Of a stretch of 64,000 bases of DNA, positions 34,482 through 45,018 are shown piece after piece. The position numbers and the translations under genes are program-made. Origin of the DNA: Rhodanobacteraceae bacterium (lineage in GTDB: Bacteria; Pseudomonadota; Gammaproteobacteria; Xanthomonadales; Rhodanobacteraceae). Where the stretch lies: positions 1,799,001-1,863,000 of the forward strand of contig CP126120.1 in assembly GCA_030123585.1 (NCBI GenBank), read 5' to 3'. A model generated the notes under the pieces. It was not told the origin of the DNA. It was given only the letters and a program-made list of their open reading frames with translations, and ran no database searches. How positions within the stretch are numbered: position 1 is the stretch's first letter; the number at the start of each line of letters is the position of its first letter.

Positions 34482-36281
34482 ATGCCAAGCAAACTCGATG
34501 CGCTGAACCGATGGGTCGACCAAGTCGCGAAACAGACCCGGCCCGACCACATCCACTGGTGCGACGGCTCCGACGCCGAATACACGCAGCTCGTCACCGA
34601 GATGCTCGCAACCGTCGAATTGATCGAACTGAACCAGCAGACCCATCCGCGCTGCTACCTGCACCGCTCCGATCCGAAAGACGTTGCGCGCGTCGAGAAG
34701 CTCACGGTGATCTGCACGAAGGACAAGGACGACGCCGGCCCCAACAACAACTGGATGGATCCGGCCGAGGCGCACGCGAAGATCGACGCGCTGTTCGACG
34801 GCTGCATGCAGGGCCGCACGATGTACGTGATCCCGTACTGCATGGGCCCTCTCGGCTCGCCGCTGTCGCGCTGCGGCGTCGAGATCACCGACTCGAAATA
34901 CGTCGTCGCCAACATGCGCATGATGACCCGCATGGGCACCGCCGCGCTGGAACGCATCGAGCGCGAGGGCCGCTTCGTCAAGGGCCAGCACTCCAAGGGC
35001 GAGCTCGATCCGGCGCGCCGCTGGATCATGCACTTCCCCGAGGAACTCACCATCAAGTCCTACGGTTCCGGCTACGGCGGCAACGCGCTGCTGGGCAAGA
35101 AGTGCCACGCGCTGCGCATCGGTTCGTGGCAGGCACGCACCGAAGGCTGGCTGGCCGAGCACATGCTGATCGTCGGCATCGAGAACCCGCAGCACGAAAT
35201 CCGCTACATCGCGGCGGCGTTTCCGTCGGCCTGCGGCAAGACCAACCTGTCGATGCTGATCCCGCCGGAAGGTTACCGCCGCGAGGGCTGGAAGGTGTGG
35301 ACGGTCGGCGACGACATCTGCTGGATGCGGCCCGGCAGGGACGGCCGGCTGTACGCGATCAACCCCGAAGCCGGTTTCTTCGGCGTCGCGCCCGGCACCT
35401 CGAAGAAGACCAACGCCAATGCGCTCGCGATGCTCTCGCACGACACCATCTTCACCAATGTCGCCGTGACCGCCGACAACCAACCGTGGTGGGAAGGCCT
35501 GGACGACAGGAAACCCGTGAAGGACTGGCAGGGCCGCGACTACGATCCTGCCAACGGTCCGGCCGCGCATCCGAACTCACGCTTCACCGTGCGCATCAGC
35601 CAGTGCCCGAGCTGGTCGCCCGAGGCCGAAAACGATGCCGGCGTGCCGATCGACGTGATCGTGTTCGGCGGCCGCCGCGCCGAACGGGTGCCGCTGGTGA
35701 TCGAAGCCCGCGACTGGACGCACGGCGTGCTGCTGGGCGCTTCGATGGCGTCGGAAACCACCGCCGCCGCCACCGACGTCGGCGTCGCGATCCGCCGCGA
35801 CCCGATGGCGATGAAACCGTTCTGCGGCTACAACTACGGCGATTACTTCGCGCACTGGCTTTCGTTCGACCAGCCCGGCGCCAAACTGCCGAAAGTGTTC
35901 CACGTCAACTGGTTCCGCAAGGGCCGGAACGGCAAGTTCCTGTGGCCCGGCTTCGGTGACAACATGCGCGTGCTGGAGTGGATGCTGAAGCGCGTCACCG
36001 GCCAGGCCGGCGCCGTCGAAACGCCGATCGGCAATCTGCCGTGCGCGGAAGACCTGAACCTCGAAGGCTTGGCACTTCCGGACGGCGCGATCGACGAGCT
36101 GTTCCGCGTGGACAAGGCCGAATGGCGCGACGAGGAAGCCGCGGTCGGCGAATACCTCGAGGGTTACGGCTCGCACCTTCCCGACGCGCTGAAAACGGCG
36201 CATCGACGCATCGTCGATGCCCTGGACGCCGAATCCGAAACCGCGGCGACGACGCCCGTGCGCAAGGCGGCGGCATCCTGA
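34482..36281 (+). CDS. pckG: Phosphoenolpyruvate carboxykinase (GTP)
   Basis: Converts oxaloacetate and GTP to PEP, CO2 and GDP at the start of gluconeogenesis. The 599-aa protein matches the GTP form, not the shorter ATP form. Motifs are the active-site P-loop FPSACGKTNLSMLIPP, the metal-binding GDDICWM, and NPEAGFFGVAPGTS. Substrate-binding RSDPKDVARVE and YGGNALLGKKCHALRIGSW are present. The ATG at 34482 fits the family; 37 further in-frame codons upstream are not supported. It is monocistronic and converges on secA. Confidence 0.96.
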   Translation: MPSKLDALNRWVDQVAKQTRPDHIHWCDGSDAEYTQLVTEMLATVELIELNQQTHPRCYLHRSDPKDVARVEKLTVICTKDKDDAGPNNNWMDPAEAHAKIDALFDGCMQGRTMYVIPYCMGPLGSPLSRCGVEITDSKYVVANMRMMTRMGTAALERIEREGRFVKGQHSKGELDPARRWIMHFPEELTIKSYGSGYGGNALLGKKCHALRIGSWQARTEGWLAEHMLIVGIENPQHEIRYIAAAFPSACGKTNLSMLIPPEGYRREGWKVWTVGDDICWMRPGRDGRLYAINPEAGFFGVAPGTSKKTNANALAMLSHDTIFTNVAVTADNQPWWEGLDDRKPVKDWQGRDYDPANGPAAHPNSRFTVRISQCPSWSPEAENDAGVPIDVIVFGGRRAERVPLVIEARDWTHGVLLGASMASETTAAATDVGVAIRRDPMAMKPFCGYNYGDYFAHWLSFDQPGAKLPKVFHVNWFRKGRNGKFLWPGFGDNMRVLEWMLKRVTGQAGAVETPIGNLPCAEDLNLEGLALPDGAIDELFRVDKAEWRDEEAAVGEYLEGYGSHLPDALKTAHRRIVDALDAESETAATTPVRKAAAS

Positions 36282-36387
36282 CGCGGACTCTCTTTGGGAA
36301 AGGGAGAAAATCCGGATTCCGGGTTCCGTTCGCACGGCGACGCGAACAGCCCCGCGATGACGAAGATTGCCGACGCGCGCCCGCGCG

Positions 36388-39156
36388 TCAGTTCAATGCC
36401 CCGTGGCAGTGCTTGTATTTCTTGCCCGACCCGCACGGGCACGGGTCGTTGCGGCCGACCTTGGGTCCGCTGCGCACCATCGGCGCGACGGCAGCCGCGC
36501 CCGCTGCGGCGGCAGCGTTGTCGACGTGCCCGATGCCATCCGCCGGCTGCGGTTCGGCGGCACCAAACCCGGTCGTTTCGGCGTGCTGGAAATCCATCGC
36601 CCGCGCCGCGGCAATGCGGCGCTGCTCGGCTTCCAGTGCGGCGACTTCTTCCTCGGTGCGGATGCGCACGCGCGCCAGCGTCTGGGTCAGTTCCTTCTTG
36701 ATGCGCTCCAGCATGTCCTGGAACAGCAGGTAGGCTTCGCGCTTGTATTCCTTCTTGGGATCGATCTGCGCATAACTGCGGAGATAGATGCCCTGGCGCA
36801 GGTAATCCATGCTGGCAAGATGGTCCTTCCACGCACCGTCGACCACGGTCAGCATCACGTGCTTCTCGAGCGCGCGCATCACCTCGGGACCGACCTGCTG
36901 CTCCTTGGCCGCGAACATCGCGTCGGCGGCGTCCATCACGCGCTTGTGGATGGCTTCGGAATCGGCTTCCTCGGCGGTCTCGACCCACTGCTTCAGGTCC
37001 AGCTTCATCCCGAACTCGGATTCCAGCGCGTTTTGCAGGCCGGCCAGATCCCACTGCTCGTCCACGCTTTCGCGCGGCACGTACTGCTGCGCCAGCGAAT
37101 CGAACACGTCGTGGCGGATGTCGCGCACGGTCTCGGAAACATCCTCGGACTCCAGCAGCTCGCGACGCTGCGCGTAGATGACCTTGCGCTGATCGTTGGC
37201 GGTATCGTCGAACTCCAGCAACTGCTTGCGGATGTCGAAGTTGTGCTGCTCGACCTTGCGCTGCGCCTTCTCGATCTGGCGGCTGACCAGCCGGTCCTCC
37301 AGCGCGTCGTCTTCCTTCATGCCGAAGCGCTGCATCCAGCGCACCAGGCCTTCGCCGCCGAAGATGCGCATCAGATTGTCTTGCAGCGACAGGTAGAAAC
37401 GCGAGGAACCCGGGTCGCCCTGGCGGCCGGAACGGCCGCGCAACTGGTTGTCCACGCGCCGCGATTCGTGGCGTTCGGTGCCGACGATGTGCAGGCCGCC
37501 CGCATCCAGCACCTGCTGGTGGCGCTGCTTCCACTCGGCCCGGACCTTTTCCTTATCGGCGTCGGTGGCGTCCGGCGGCAGCTCCGCCAGCGCCGCATCG
37601 AGGCTGCCGCCCAGCACGATGTCGGTGCCGCGGCCGGCCATGTTGGTGGCGATGGTGACCGCGCCCGGCATCCCCGCCTGTTCGACGATCTTCGCCTCGC
37701 GCGCGTGCTGCTTGGCATTCAGGACTTCGTGCGGAAGGCCGGCCTTCTTCAACAAACCGGAAACCAGTTCCGACACCTCGATCGACGCTGTGCCGACCAG
37801 CACCGGCTGGCCGCGTTCGTGGCAGTCCTTCACGTCTTCCAGCACCGCCTTGAACTTGGCCTCGGGCTTCAGGAACACGAGATCGGGGTTGTCCTTGCGG
37901 ATCATCGGCTTGTGGGTGGGGATCACCACCACCTCCAGGCCGTAGATCGACTGGAACTCGTAGGCTTCCGTGTCCGCCGTGCCGGTCATGCCCGCCAGCT
38001 TGTCGTACATGCGGAACAGGTTCTGGAAGGTGATGGTGGCCATCGTCTGGTTTTCGCGCTGGATCGGCACGCCTTCCTTGGCCTCGACGGCCTGGTGCAG
38101 GCCTTCGGACCAGCGCCGGCCCGGCAGGGTGCGGCCGGTGAACTCGTCGACGATGATGATTTCGCCGTCGCGCACGATGTAATCGACGTCGCGCTGGTAC
38201 AGCGCATGTGCGCGCAGCGCCTGGTTCAGGTGATGCACGACCGCGAGATTGCGCGCGTCGTACAGGCTGGAATCCTCGGCGAGGATGCCCGCCTGCTGCA
38301 GCAGCTGTTCGGCGTGCTCCATGCCTTCCTCGGACAGGTGCACCTGCTTCTGCTTCTCGTCGACGTAGTAGTCGCCGGGCTCGGGCGCCTCGCCCGGCAG
38401 CGGTTCCCTGGCCTGCCGCGTCATGTGCGGCACGATGCGGTTGACGCGCACGTAGAGTTCCGGCGACTCCTCGGCGGGGCCGGAAATGATCAGCGGGGTG
38501 CGCGCTTCGTCGATCAGGATCGAATCGACTTCGTCCACAATCGCGTAGTGCAGGCCGCGCTGGTAGAGCTGCTCCTTCGACACCGCCATGTTGTCGCGCA
38601 GATAGTCGAAGCCGAATTCGTTGTTGGTGCCGTAGGTGATGTCGGCGCCATAGGCCGCGGCCTTGTCGGACATCTCCATGCCCGGCCACACCACGCCGAC
38701 GGTCAGGTCGAGGAAGTTGTAGACCTTGCCCATCCACGCGGCGTCGCGCTTGGCGAGGTAGTCGTTCACGGTGACCACGTGCACGCCCTTGCCTTCCAGC
38801 GCGTTGAGGTACACCGGCAAGGTCGCGACCAGGGTCTTGCCCTCGCCGGTGCGCATCTCGGCGATCTTGCCCTGGTGCAGCACCATGCCGCCAATCAACT
38901 GCACGTCGTAATGACGCAGGCCCAGCACGCGGCGGCTGGCTTCGCGCACCACCGCGAAGGCCTCGGGCAGGATCTTGTCGAGGCTCTCGCCGTTGGCGAC
39001 GCGCTGCTTGAACTCGGCGGTCTTGCCGCGCAGGGCGGCGTCATCGAGACGCTGCATGTCGGGTTCGAGCGCGTTGATGCGCGCCACGATTTTCGAAAGC
39101 TGCTTCAGCACGCGTTCGTTGCGGCTGCCGAAGACACTCGTCAGGATATTGGGCAT
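36388..39156 (-). CDS. secA: Preprotein translocase ATPase SecA
   Basis: Motor of the Sec export pathway, acting on the SecYEG channel at the inner membrane. The 922-aa product has Walker [12 protein letters not shown] (104-108 GEGKT), Walker [24 protein letters not shown], GTRTxxG-type helicase segment [14 protein letters not shown] and [21 protein letters not shown]. The C-terminus carries the SecB/zinc-binding motif [14 protein letters not shown]. The ATG at 39156 gives the conserved N-terminus [18 protein letters not shown]. It follows the M23 peptidase gene by 113 nt. Confidence 0.98.
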   Translation of the reverse strand: MPNILTSVFGSRNERVLKQLSKIVARINALEPDMQRLDDAALRGKTAEFKQRVANGESLDKILPEAFAVVREASRRVLGLRHYDVQLIGGMVLHQGKIAEMRTGEGKTLVATLPVYLNALEGKGVHVVTVNDYLAKRDAAWMGKVYNFLDLTVGVVWPGMEMSDKAAAYGADITYGTNNEFGFDYLRDNMAVSKEQLYQRGLHYAIVDEVDSILIDEARTPLIISGPAEESPELYVRVNRIVPHMTRQAREPLPGEAPEPGDYYVDEKQKQVHLSEEGMEHAEQLLQQAGILAEDSSLYDARNLAVVHHLNQALRAHALYQRDVDYIVRDGEIIIVDEFTGRTLPGRRWSEGLHQAVEAKEGVPIQRENQTMATITFQNLFRMYDKLAGMTGTADTEAYEFQSIYGLEVVVIPTHKPMIRKDNPDLVFLKPEAKFKAVLEDVKDCHERGQPVLVGTASIEVSELVSGLLKKAGLPHEVLNAKQHAREAKIVEQAGMPGAVTIATNMAGRGTDIVLGGSLDAALAELPPDATDADKEKVRAEWKQRHQQVLDAGGLHIVGTERHESRRVDNQLRGRSGRQGDPGSSRFYLSLQDNLMRIFGGEGLVRWMQRFGMKEDDALEDRLVSRQIEKAQRKVEQHNFDIRKQLLEFDDTANDQRKVIYAQRRELLESEDVSETVRDIRHDVFDSLAQQYVPRESVDEQWDLAGLQNALESEFGMKLDLKQWVETAEEADSEAIHKRVMDAADAMFAAKEQQVGPEVMRALEKHVMLTVVDGAWKDHLASMDYLRQGIYLRSYAQIDPKKEYKREAYLLFQDMLERIKKELTQTLARVRIRTEEEVAALEAEQRRIAAARAMDFQHAETTGFGAAEPQPADGIGHVDNAAAAAGAAAVAPMVRSGPKVGRNDPCPCGSGKKYKHCHGALN

Positions 39157-39269
39157 CGGGGTTGGTTTCGCGGTGGCGGGCTGCGGCTGAAACTCAATCG
39201 GACATGATAAGGGCGGCACGCCGTCCGCGCCTAGGGATGGCGGCAAAATGCCCGATTTTCAAGCCGTAC

Positions 39270-40202
39270 TCAGCGTTTGACGTACACGAGCGGATTGACC
39301 AGCTTGCCGTCGTGCCACACTTCGAAGTGCACGTGCGGCCCGGTCGAGCGGCCGCTGGTGCCCGCGTCGGAGATCACTTCGCCCGCCTGCACGTGCTCGC
39401 CGACGTACGCCAGCAGCTTGCTGTTGTGGGCGTAGCGGGTCATGTAGCCGTCGCCGTGGTCGATTTCGACCACCTTGCCGTAGCCGTCGCGCACGCCGGC
39501 ATAGGTCACCACGCCGGCGGCCACGGCGTGCACCGACGCGCCCCACGGCACGCCAATGTCGAGCCCGGGATGGAAGCTCTCGTGTCCCGTGAACGGATCG
39601 ATGCGTTCGCCGTAGCGGGAAGTGATGTAGCCATCCTTCACCGGCATGCCGGAAGGAATCAGGCTGGCCGTGACGTCGCGGTCGGTCAGCAACGACTGCA
39701 GCACGCCGAGTTGGGTCTGCTGGGCATCGAAGCGCCGGCCCAACTGCTCCATGCTGACGGACAGGTCGAAAGGAAGCGAACGGGCAGGCGGAATGCTCTT
39801 TTCGGGGCCGCCGACGCCGGGCGGTTCGTTGAAGTTGAATTCGGCGGGGTCGAGCTTGCCGGCCACCACCAGGCGCTGGCCCAACGCGTCGAGGCGCGCG
39901 GAATCGGCCTGCAACTCGCCCAGCTTGATTGCCATCCGGCTGATGTCGCGCTGCGCATTGTCGCGCACCTGCTGCAACTCGGCCTTCTGCGCGGCGATCT
40001 GCTGGCGCATCCCATCGATCCGGGCCAGCATCCGGCTGCTGGGACTGACGATCCACACCGCGAGCAAGGCGCTCGCCACCAAGCAAACGACCAGCCCCCC
40101 CGCCAAGGTCCGGAACAAGCGGCGGTTGGCCAGCCTGCGTTCGTCCAGATGCGCGTTCGACCATTCGCATCGCCGCGAGCGGGCCACCAGTATCATGCCC
40201 AT
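39270..40202 (-). CDS. M23-family peptidoglycan endopeptidase
   Basis: 310-aa cell-wall hydrolase or activator. One transmembrane helix (about 34-52) is followed by a coiled-coil region (about 58-110; GMRQQIAAQKAELQQVRDN) and a LytM/peptidase M23 domain with zinc ligands in SFHPGLDIGVP and GPHVHFEVWHDG. Both zinc motifs are intact, so it is probably an active enzyme. The position between lpxC and secA is conserved in Xanthomonadales. Its start lies only 17 nt from the divergent dciA start. Confidence 0.93.
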   Translation of the reverse strand: MGMILVARSRRCEWSNAHLDERRLANRRLFRTLAGGLVVCLVASALLAVWIVSPSSRMLARIDGMRQQIAAQKAELQQVRDNAQRDISRMAIKLGELQADSARLDALGQRLVVAGKLDPAEFNFNEPPGVGGPEKSIPPARSLPFDLSVSMEQLGRRFDAQQTQLGVLQSLLTDRDVTASLIPSGMPVKDGYITSRYGERIDPFTGHESFHPGLDIGVPWGASVHAVAAGVVTYAGVRDGYGKVVEIDHGDGYMTRYAHNSKLLAYVGEHVQAGEVISDAGTSGRSTGPHVHFEVWHDGKLVNPLVYVKR

Positions 40203-40219
40203 GTCAGCAACCCGTATGG

Positions 40220-40696
40220 ATGTTCATCGTCGTGTCTCCTGCCCGACCGCTGCCGCCACGCGACACCCACGGTCCGACGCCTCTCTCGCAATGTGCTCCG
40301 GTCGCCGATCTGGCGGCCCGGGCACGTGACGTTGACCGCCTGAGCCAACGCATTGTTCCGCTGTTGCCGACGCCGCTGCGCGGACACGTCGGCTTCGCCG
40401 GCCTGCGCAACGATCGCGTCCTGCTGCTGGTCGAGTCGCCCGCCTGGGCCACCCGCGTACACATGGACCAGGCCCGCATCCTTGCCGCGGTGCATTCCCT
40501 CGGGCTGGCCGCGAGTTCCGTCACGGCCAAGGTGGCGCCCATCCGGGCGTCGGCTGGTGATTCCACCTCCCAGCCGAAGCTGTCGCCACGCTCGGCGAAG
40601 GCCATCCGTGCCGCGGCGGCCTCCATGGCTGATCCGGATCTGCGCGCCCTGTTCCTCGAGCTCGCCGCGCTGGCGGAGAACCCCTCGGCCGAATGA
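40220..40696 (+). CDS. dciA: DciA (DUF721) replicative helicase loader
   Basis: 158-aa DUF721 protein. Members are the ancestral loaders of DnaB helicase in bacteria that lack DnaC. The family core is visible: LPTPLRGHVGFAGLRNDRVLLLVESPAWATRVHMDQARIL. The C-terminal part is Ser/Ala-rich and then helical (MADPDLRALFLELAALAEN). It is divergent from the M23 gene and converges on lpxC. The start could also be a later GTG in the first few codons. Confidence 0.85.
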   Translation: MFIVVSPARPLPPRDTHGPTPLSQCAPVADLAARARDVDRLSQRIVPLLPTPLRGHVGFAGLRNDRVLLLVESPAWATRVHMDQARILAAVHSLGLAASSVTAKVAPIRASAGDSTSQPKLSPRSAKAIRAAAASMADPDLRALFLELAALAENPSAE

Positions 40697-41092
40697 CTCG
40701 CATGCGTCGCTCCGCCCCCTCATCCATCGGCGGAAGCGGACGTTATAACACGGGCAAAGTGGCCTGTGCGGGCTCAGGCCCGAAAAATGTCACGAAATGT
40801 GAAGCTGAATGCCAGAACCGCGCGATCCGGGGAACACGCACGCTCAAACCAGCCGGCTGTAAAGCCTGATCGAAGCGGCTGTTGTGACAAGTCAGGGCAG
40901 GAAGCCCGTTCTGGTCTTCACCCGAAGCGCGAGAAGGCATGTCGCGAGAACACCACGGCTTGCAGCGTTCATGGATGAACGCACAGCTTTCGTGGAAAGT
41001 CAGGCCATGGAAGGCCGTTCTGGTCTTGCCGGGCGCGAGCGTGACCCGCTCGCCTTGCCATCAGGCGAAACAGCGTTCATGGATGAACGCAC
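40697..41092. repeat. Repeat-rich convergent spacer between dciA and lpxC
   Basis: This 396-nt region between two converging 3' ends contains no gene. It holds two identical 18-nt palindromes GCGTTCATGGATGAACGC (40965-40982, 41073-41090). It also holds two copies of the module of about 40 nt that includes AGTCAG, a small GC hairpin and CGTTCTGGTCTT (40871-40920 and 40985-41028). The hairpin stems differ between copies but keep their pairing: GGGC/GCCC and GGCC/GGCC. Confidence 0.85.
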
Positions 41093-42004
41093 TTATACCG
41101 CCTGCGCCGGATGTGCGTAGGAAATCGGCGCCAGGGCGGGATCGTCGAAGGTGACTTCTTCCCACGCCGACTTGTCGGCCAACAGGGCGCGCAACAACTG
41201 GTTGTTCAACTGGTGCCCGGACTTGTGGCCGAAGAACGCGCCGATCAGGCTGTGGCCCAGCAAATACAGGTCGCCGATCGCATCGAGGATCTTGTGCTTG
41301 ACGAATTCGTCCTCGTAGCGCAGGCCGTCCTCGTTCAACACGCGGTAATCGTCCAGCACGATGGCGTTGTCCATCGAACCGCCCAGCGCAAGATTCTTCT
41401 CGCGCAGCATCTCGATGTCGCGCATGAATCCGAAGGTGCGCGCGCGGCTGACTTCCTTGACGAACGAGGTCGTCGAGAAATCGATTTCGGCCCTGGAAGC
41501 GCGGCGCGAAAAGATCGGGTGCTGGAACTCGATCGAGAAGCCGACCTTGAAACCGTCGAACGGCTCGAAGCGCGCCCACTTGTCACCCTGTTCGACCTTC
41601 ACCGGCTTCTTGATGCGGATGAAGCGCTTGGGCGCGGACTGTTCCTCGATGCCGGCCGACTGCAGCAGGAACACGAACGGACCCGCGCTGCCGTCCATGA
41701 TCGGCACTTCCGGCGCGGAGAGGTCCACGTAGGCGTTGTCGATGCCGAGGCCGGCCATTGCGGAAAGCAAATGTTCGACGGTGCCGACGCGCACGTCACC
41801 ACTGATCAGCGTGCTGGACAGGCGCGTATCGCCGACATATTCGCAGCGCGAGGGAATGCTGACGGGTTCGGCGAGATCAGTGCGGCGGAACACGATGCCG
41901 GTGTTGACCGCAGCGGGGCGCAAGGTCATGTAAACCTTTTCGCCTGTGTGCAAGCCCACGCCCGTCGCGCGGATCACGTTCTTGAGCGTGCGCTGCTTGA
42001 TCAT
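41093..42004 (-). CDS. lpxC: UDP-3-O-acyl-N-acetylglucosamine deacetylase
   Basis: Zinc enzyme for the committed step of lipid A synthesis. The 303-aa product has TVEHLLSAM with zinc ligand H78, [24 protein letters not shown], and [14 protein letters not shown] with the second His and the Asp ligand near 237-241. [16 protein letters not shown] at the end carries the catalytic His region. It is the last gene of the dcw-type cluster, 437 nt after ftsZ, and probably has its own transcription start (TAGGAT-like element upstream). Confidence 0.98.
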   Translation of the reverse strand: MIKQRTLKNVIRATGVGLHTGEKVYMTLRPAAVNTGIVFRRTDLAEPVSIPSRCEYVGDTRLSSTLISGDVRVGTVEHLLSAMAGLGIDNAYVDLSAPEVPIMDGSAGPFVFLLQSAGIEEQSAPKRFIRIKKPVKVEQGDKWARFEPFDGFKVGFSIEFQHPIFSRRASRAEIDFSTTSFVKEVSRARTFGFMRDIEMLREKNLALGGSMDNAIVLDDYRVLNEDGLRYEDEFVKHKILDAIGDLYLLGHSLIGAFFGHKSGHQLNNQLLRALLADKSAWEEVTFDDPALAPISYAHPAQAV

Positions 42005-42441
42005 TTTTCGTTGGAATCCTGTTAGGACAACGCTAAAACGTCGGCGATCCTACCACGGTTGACCGCCCGAATAAAGTGGACTATTGGGTTCAGTTAATCC
42101 CCTGACATTGCTGGCGTGACCCTCGTCACACCCTGCCTCACCGCCAGCCCGGATGGATGCCACAGTCAATTGGGACCATGCCGGCATCGGCAGGTTCCAC
42201 GGCATCAGGGACGAAAAATCATCCGCGCTGCCGGTGGGCGAAGGCGGACGTTTACGCGATGCCGGTGGCATCGCGTGTCCGCCTGGGCGCCCGGCCACGG
42301 ATGGCCCGGCAGGCGCCAAGCACCATGGATGGCTGCTTGCCCTTCGCGATGTGCACGAGCCATGCGGACACCGGAACGCCGTGAACTGCCGGGGACGGGA
42401 GTCCGGCAGTTCAAGCGCCCCCGATTTTCCAAAACGCTTCG
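42005..42441. other. Structured spacer between ftsZ and lpxC
   Basis: No gene is recognised. Three strong hairpins are present. One at 42243-42283 has CGCGATGCC/GGCATCGCG closed by an outer GGCGGAC/GTCCGCC. One at 42317-42339 has CAAGCACC/GGCTGCTTG arms around ATGGAT. One at 42383-42412 has 10-bp arms GAACTGCCGG/CCGGCAGTTC. None has a U-tract typical of rho-independent termination. Confidence 0.7.
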
Positions 42442-43629
42442 TCAATCCGCCTGACGCCGCAGAAACGCCGGGATGTCCAGATAGTCGTACCCCGGCGCGG
42501 CTTCCGCTTCCGGTTTGGCCGCCGCGGCAGGCGATTTCCTGACGACCGCGGCCGGTTCCGGCTGGGCAGCGAAAGTCACCGGCCCGTTGTCGGTTCCGGT
42601 ACGCAGTACCCGCGTGGGCTTGGGCATCTCGATGGTTTCCGGCTTGGGCACCGGCCGCAACGCGGGCTTGGCGGCTCGGTTCAGGCCGGTCGCGACCACC
42701 GTGACGCGCACGTCGTCCGAGAGATCCGGATCGAGCGCGGTGCCCAGCACCACGGTCGCATCCTCGCTGGCGAAGTCGTGCACCACGCGGCCGATCTCGT
42801 CGAACTCGCGCATCGTCAGGTTCGGCCCGGCGGTGACGTTGACCAGGATGCCGCAGGCACCCGAGAGATCCACGTTCTCCAGCAGCGGGTTGTTGATGGC
42901 CGCCTCGGCCGCCGCCTGCGCGCGGTCATCGCCGCGGGCGGTGCCGGTGCCCATCATCGCCATGCCCATTTCGCTCATCACGGTGCGCACGTCGGCGAAG
43001 TCGACGTTGATCAGGCCCGGGCGGGTGATCAGGTCGGCGATGCCCTGCACGGCGCCCTGCAGCACGTCGTTGGCGGCCTTGAACGCATTCAGCAAGGTCA
43101 CCTCGCGGCCCAGCACCGTCAGCAGCTTCTCGTTCGGCACGGTGATCAGCGAGTCGACCGACTGCGACAGATCCTCGATGCCCTTCAGCGCCACCTGCAT
43201 GCGGCGACGGCCCTCGAACGGGAACGGCTTGGTCACCACCGCGACCGTCAGGATACCCTTCTCTTTCGCGAGCTGTGCGACCACCGGCGCCGCGCCGGTG
43301 CCGGTGCCGCCACCCATGCCGCAGGTGATGAACACCATATCGGCGCCGTCGAGCACTTCGACGATCCGGTCGCGATCCTCGAGCGCGGCCTGGCGGCCGA
43401 TCTCGGGGTTGGCGCCGGCGCCAAGGCCCTTGGTCACCGTTTCGCCGAGTTGCAGCGTGGTGCGTGCGCCGGAGCTTTTCAGCGCCTGCGCGTCCGTGTT
43501 GGCGCAGATGAACTCCACGCCATCGATGGCTGAATTGACCATGTGGCTGACGGCATTGCCACCGCCGCCGCCGACACCGATCACCTTGATCACCGCATTG
43601 GGTGCGAGTTGTTCCACCAGTTCAAACAT
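42442..43629 (-). CDS. ftsZ: Cell division GTPase FtsZ
   Basis: Tubulin homologue that forms the division ring. The 395-aa product begins [20 protein letters not shown] after a GGAGG ribosome-binding site. The tubulin signature GGGTGTG is at 106-112, followed by the T7 synergy region [12 protein letters not shown] variable linker (about 318-380) precedes the conserved C-terminal peptide [11 protein letters not shown], which binds FtsA and ZipA. A 146-nt spacer with a 12-bp hairpin separates it from ftsA, unlike the tight junctions upstream. Confidence 0.99.
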   Translation of the reverse strand: MFELVEQLAPNAVIKVIGVGGGGGNAVSHMVNSAIDGVEFICANTDAQALKSSGARTTLQLGETVTKGLGAGANPEIGRQAALEDRDRIVEVLDGADMVFITCGMGGGTGTGAAPVVAQLAKEKGILTVAVVTKPFPFEGRRRMQVALKGIEDLSQSVDSLITVPNEKLLTVLGREVTLLNAFKAANDVLQGAVQGIADLITRPGLINVDFADVRTVMSEMGMAMMGTGTARGDDRAQAAAEAAINNPLLENVDLSGACGILVNVTAGPNLTMREFDEIGRVVHDFASEDATVVLGTALDPDLSDDVRVTVVATGLNRAAKPALRPVPKPETIEMPKPTRVLRTGTDNGPVTFAAQPEPAAVVRKSPAAAAKPEAEAAPGYDYLDIPAFLRRQAD

Positions 43630-43741
43630 TGCCCGTCCTCCGTGCTGCTGAAAAGTCATGCCGTTGTTGTCATGCTGCCGTTGAGTTGCCGCCGTTTCGG
43701 CGGGGTCCGGCCCGAGGGCCGTCGGCGCCGCAGCGCCGTCG

Positions 43742-43770
43742 GAATCCCGCTTCGTCCCGAAGCGGGATTC
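43742..43770 (-). other. Strong hairpin between ftsA and ftsZ
   Basis: A perfect 12-bp inverted repeat (GAATCCCGCTTC/GAAGCGGGATTC) with a 5-nt loop lies 5 nt after the ftsA stop. It is followed by a second, smaller GGCGC/GCGCC pairing. There is no U-tract. It could act as an mRNA processing or stabilising element that sets ftsZ level relative to ftsA. Confidence 0.65.
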
Positions 43771-43775
43771 GTGTC

Positions 43776-45014
43776 CTAGAAGTTCCGTGTCAACCAGCCC
43801 CGCGCCTTGCCAATGAAACCGGCAACACTGTCGCCCATCGCGCCGCCGATCGCGCGGCTGTGGCTGCCTTCGCGCGATCCGTGCAACAGCAGGCCGATGC
43901 CCGCAGCGTGCGCCGGCGTCGCGATCACCTCGGTCGCGCCGGTGACGTGTTGCGGCACGCCGAGGCGCACCATCTTGTGGAACACCTCCTCGGCGAGGTA
44001 CAGCGCGCCTTCGATGCGCGCCGCGCCGCCGGTCAGCACCACGCCGGCCGCGAGCAGGTTCTCGAAACCCGAGCGGCGCACTTCGTCCTGCACCATCTCG
44101 AAGATTTCCTCGTAACGCGCCTGGATCGACTGCGCCAGCGCCTGCCGCTGCAGCCGCCGCGGCGGACGTTCGCCCACGCTGGGCACCTGGATGGTTTCCT
44201 CGCCGCGCGCCATCTGCGCCAGCGCGCAGCCGTACTTCACCTTGATTTCCTCGGCGTTGCCGGTGGGCGTCTGCACGTATTGCGAAATGTCGGACGTCAC
44301 CTGGTCGCCGCCGACCGGCAGCGACTTGGTGTAGCGGATCGAACCCTGCGTATAGATCGCGATGTCGGTGGTGCCGGCGCCGAGGTCGACCACGCACACG
44401 CCGAGTTCGCGCTCGTCCTCGGTCAGCACCGCCTTGGACGCCGCCACCGCGGCAGGCACCAGATCGTCCACCTGCAGGCCACAGCGCTGGATGCACTTGG
44501 TGAGGTTCTGCACCGCCGAGGCCGCGCCGGTCACCATGTGCACGCCGGCTTCCAGCCGCACGCCGCTCATGCCGACCGGATGACGGATGCCGTCCTGGCC
44601 GTCGATCCGATACTCCTGTGGCTCCTTGTAGAGCACCTTGCGGTCGGCCGGGATCGGCACCGCGCTGGCCGATTCCAGCACCTGGTCGAGGTCGCCGGCC
44701 GCGACTTCGCGGTCGCGGATCGCGGCCGCGCCGCGCGAATTGTGGGTGTCGAGGTGGCTGCCGGAAATCGACGCACACACCGAACGGATGTCGCAACCGG
44801 CCATCTGTTCGGCTTCCTCGATCGCGCGCTGGATCGAGTGCACGTTGGAGTCGATCTCGACCACCACGCCCTTCTTCATGCCACGCGAAGCGTGGCTGCC
44901 GAAACCGATCACCTCGACCGGTTCGCCCGGCAGGTATTCGCCGACAATCGCCATCACCTTGGAAGTGCCGATGTCGAGGCCGACGACGAGGTGCTTGTCA
45001 CTCTTGCGGGTCAT
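43776..45014 (-). CDS. ftsA: Cell division actin-like protein FtsA
   Basis: Actin-fold protein that ties FtsZ to the membrane. The 412-aa product has phosphate-1 [17 protein letters not shown] at the N-terminus, the 1C-domain region around [21 protein letters not shown], phosphate-2 [16 protein letters not shown] and adenosine motif [14 protein letters not shown]. The C-terminal amphipathic tail ends [13 protein letters not shown]. The start at 45014 is 4 nt after the ftsQ stop. Confidence 0.98.
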   Translation of the reverse strand: MTRKSDKHLVVGLDIGTSKVMAIVGEYLPGEPVEVIGFGSHASRGMKKGVVVEIDSNVHSIQRAIEEAEQMAGCDIRSVCASISGSHLDTHNSRGAAAIRDREVAAGDLDQVLESASAVPIPADRKVLYKEPQEYRIDGQDGIRHPVGMSGVRLEAGVHMVTGAASAVQNLTKCIQRCGLQVDDLVPAAVAASKAVLTEDERELGVCVVDLGAGTTDIAIYTQGSIRYTKSLPVGGDQVTSDISQYVQTPTGNAEEIKVKYGCALAQMARGEETIQVPSVGERPPRRLQRQALAQSIQARYEEIFEMVQDEVRRSGFENLLAAGVVLTGGAARIEGALYLAEEVFHKMVRLGVPQHVTGATEVIATPAHAAGIGLLLHGSREGSHSRAIGGAMGDSVAGFIGKARGWLTRNF

Positions 45015-45018
45015 GGGT

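Noticed and set aside
40697-41092. CRISPR-like repetition between dciA and lpxC
   Set aside because: Copies are palindromic, irregularly spaced and few; there are no uniform spacers or cas genes.
42058-42086. TTGACC-N17-TATTGG pair on the + strand in the ftsZ-lpxC spacer
   Set aside because: Poor -10, antisense to lpxC-ftsZ, and no + strand gene follows.
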